A stretch of DNA of 5,367 nucleotides. Source: Cyanobacteriota bacterium (GTDB lineage Bacteria > Cyanobacteriota > Cyanobacteriia > Phormidesmidales > Phormidesmidaceae). The stretch lies in contig JAIXUR010000384.1 of assembly GCA_027483425.1 (NCBI GenBank), forward strand, positions 1 through 5,367. The letters run 5' to 3'. The position numbers were made by a program, and so were the translations under genes. The notes under the pieces were generated by a model. It did no database searches and was not told the origin of the DNA. It was given only the letters and a program-made list of their open reading frames with translations. This document shows positions 5,101-5,367 of this stretch, piece by piece (the stretch's first letter is position 1; each line of letters starts with the position of its first letter).

Positions 5101-5367
5101 ATGATAGACCCCAGCCTACAAACGGGACTCCAACCCAGGCTCCAGGCCAGACTCCAGACCGACGGGGTGCGGGTAGGGATGGTGGGCACTGGGTTTGTCG
5201 CTCGACTGCGGGCCGATGCCCTACAGACTATTCCCCAGGCCCGTCTGGTGGCCGTCGCTGGCCATGGTGCCGCCGAAACCGAGGCGTTTGCCCAGGCCTA
5301 CGGCGCGGTGGCCGTGGAGAGTTGGCAGGCCCTGGTCGATCGGCCTGACCTGGATTTGATTGTGATC
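5101..5367 (+). CDS. Gfo/Idh/MocA-family oxidoreductase, N-terminal part (cut by window end)
   Basis: The first 89 codons of a predicted NAD(P)-dependent sugar- or aldose-type oxidoreductase. Residues 24-34 (RVGMVGTGFVA) form the first Rossmann strand and the G-x-x-G-x-G dinucleotide loop (G26, G29, G31). RADALQTIPQARLVAVAGH (37-55) follows as helix A and strand B, then ETEAFAQAYGAVAVESWQAL (59-78), and DLDLIVI (83-89) is the strand that normally runs into the family's substrate-binding region; the window ends there, so catalytic residues and substrate class cannot be judged. With the start at 5101, a 22-residue prefix containing the repeat GLQP-RLQA-RLQT precedes the Rossmann fold; such a prefix is unusual, and GTG 5167 or ATG 5179 would remove it. 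The overlapping frame beginning at 5085 is proline/glycine-rich and is not a gene. Confidence 0.87.
   Translation, partial: MIDPSLQTGLQPRLQARLQTDGVRVGMVGTGFVARLRADALQTIPQARLVAVAGHGAAETEAFAQAYGAVAVESWQALVDRPDLDLIVI
5125..5160 (+). repeat. Three imperfect 12-bp tandem units at the oxidoreductase start
   Basis: GGACTCCAACCC (5125-5136), AGGCTCCAGGCC (5137-5148) and AGACTCCAGACC (5149-5160) share the core CTCCA(A/G) with a strict 12-base period. In the oxidoreductase frame they encode GLQP, RLQA, RLQT. Confidence 0.7.

Noticed and set aside
5085..5348. An 87-codon frame starting with GTG at 5085
   Set aside because: It is out of frame with the clear Rossmann-fold sequence and reads as Pro/Gly/Arg-rich sequence; the GTG falls just before the Shine-Dalgarno of the real gene.

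Overview
The window looks like an ordinary chromosomal stretch of a cyanobacterium, most likely a filamentous or Leptolyngbya-like lineage. This rests on four copies of the octamer GCGATCGC (the HIP1 repeat typical of many cyanobacterial genomes), a cyanobacterial-style Amt with a signal peptide, a single-PDZ HhoA/HhoB/HtrA-type protease, and moderately GC-rich, gappy gene spacing. I see no phage, transposon, CRISPR or defence genes. The genus cannot be fixed from this sequence alone.

Layout, left to right. Positions 1-222 are a leader without a convincing gene. Positions 223-1647 (+) encode an ammonium transporter (amt), closed by a strong intrinsic terminator at 1777-1813. A 528-base gene-free region (1648-2175) follows; it is rich in hairpins and includes a perfect 16-bp inverted repeat at 2078-2114. 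Positions 2176-3330 (+) encode a secreted HtrA-family serine endopeptidase. After two small palindromes (3337-3381), a small DUF4870 membrane protein is encoded at 3519-3863 (+). An alpha/beta hydrolase of the YheT type (COG0429) lies convergently at 3935-4990 (-). From a divergent intergenic region (4991-5100) starts a Gfo/Idh/MocA-family oxidoreductase at 5101 (+), cut off by the window end.

The genes do not form an obvious pathway. Each seems to be its own transcription unit: amt imports or scavenges ammonium at the plasma membrane, the HtrA protein does quality control outside the cytoplasm, and the hydrolase and oxidoreductase are soluble enzymes of unknown substrate. Both exported or membrane-targeted proteins, Amt and HtrA, must start at TTG.

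The points most worth a second look are non-coding: the long perfect palindrome ahead of the protease gene; 12-bp tandem duplications placed just before or at the start of three successive plus-strand genes; and a G-quadruplex-capable run that contains the stop codon of the hydrolase gene. I found no convincing undescribed multi-gene system here.
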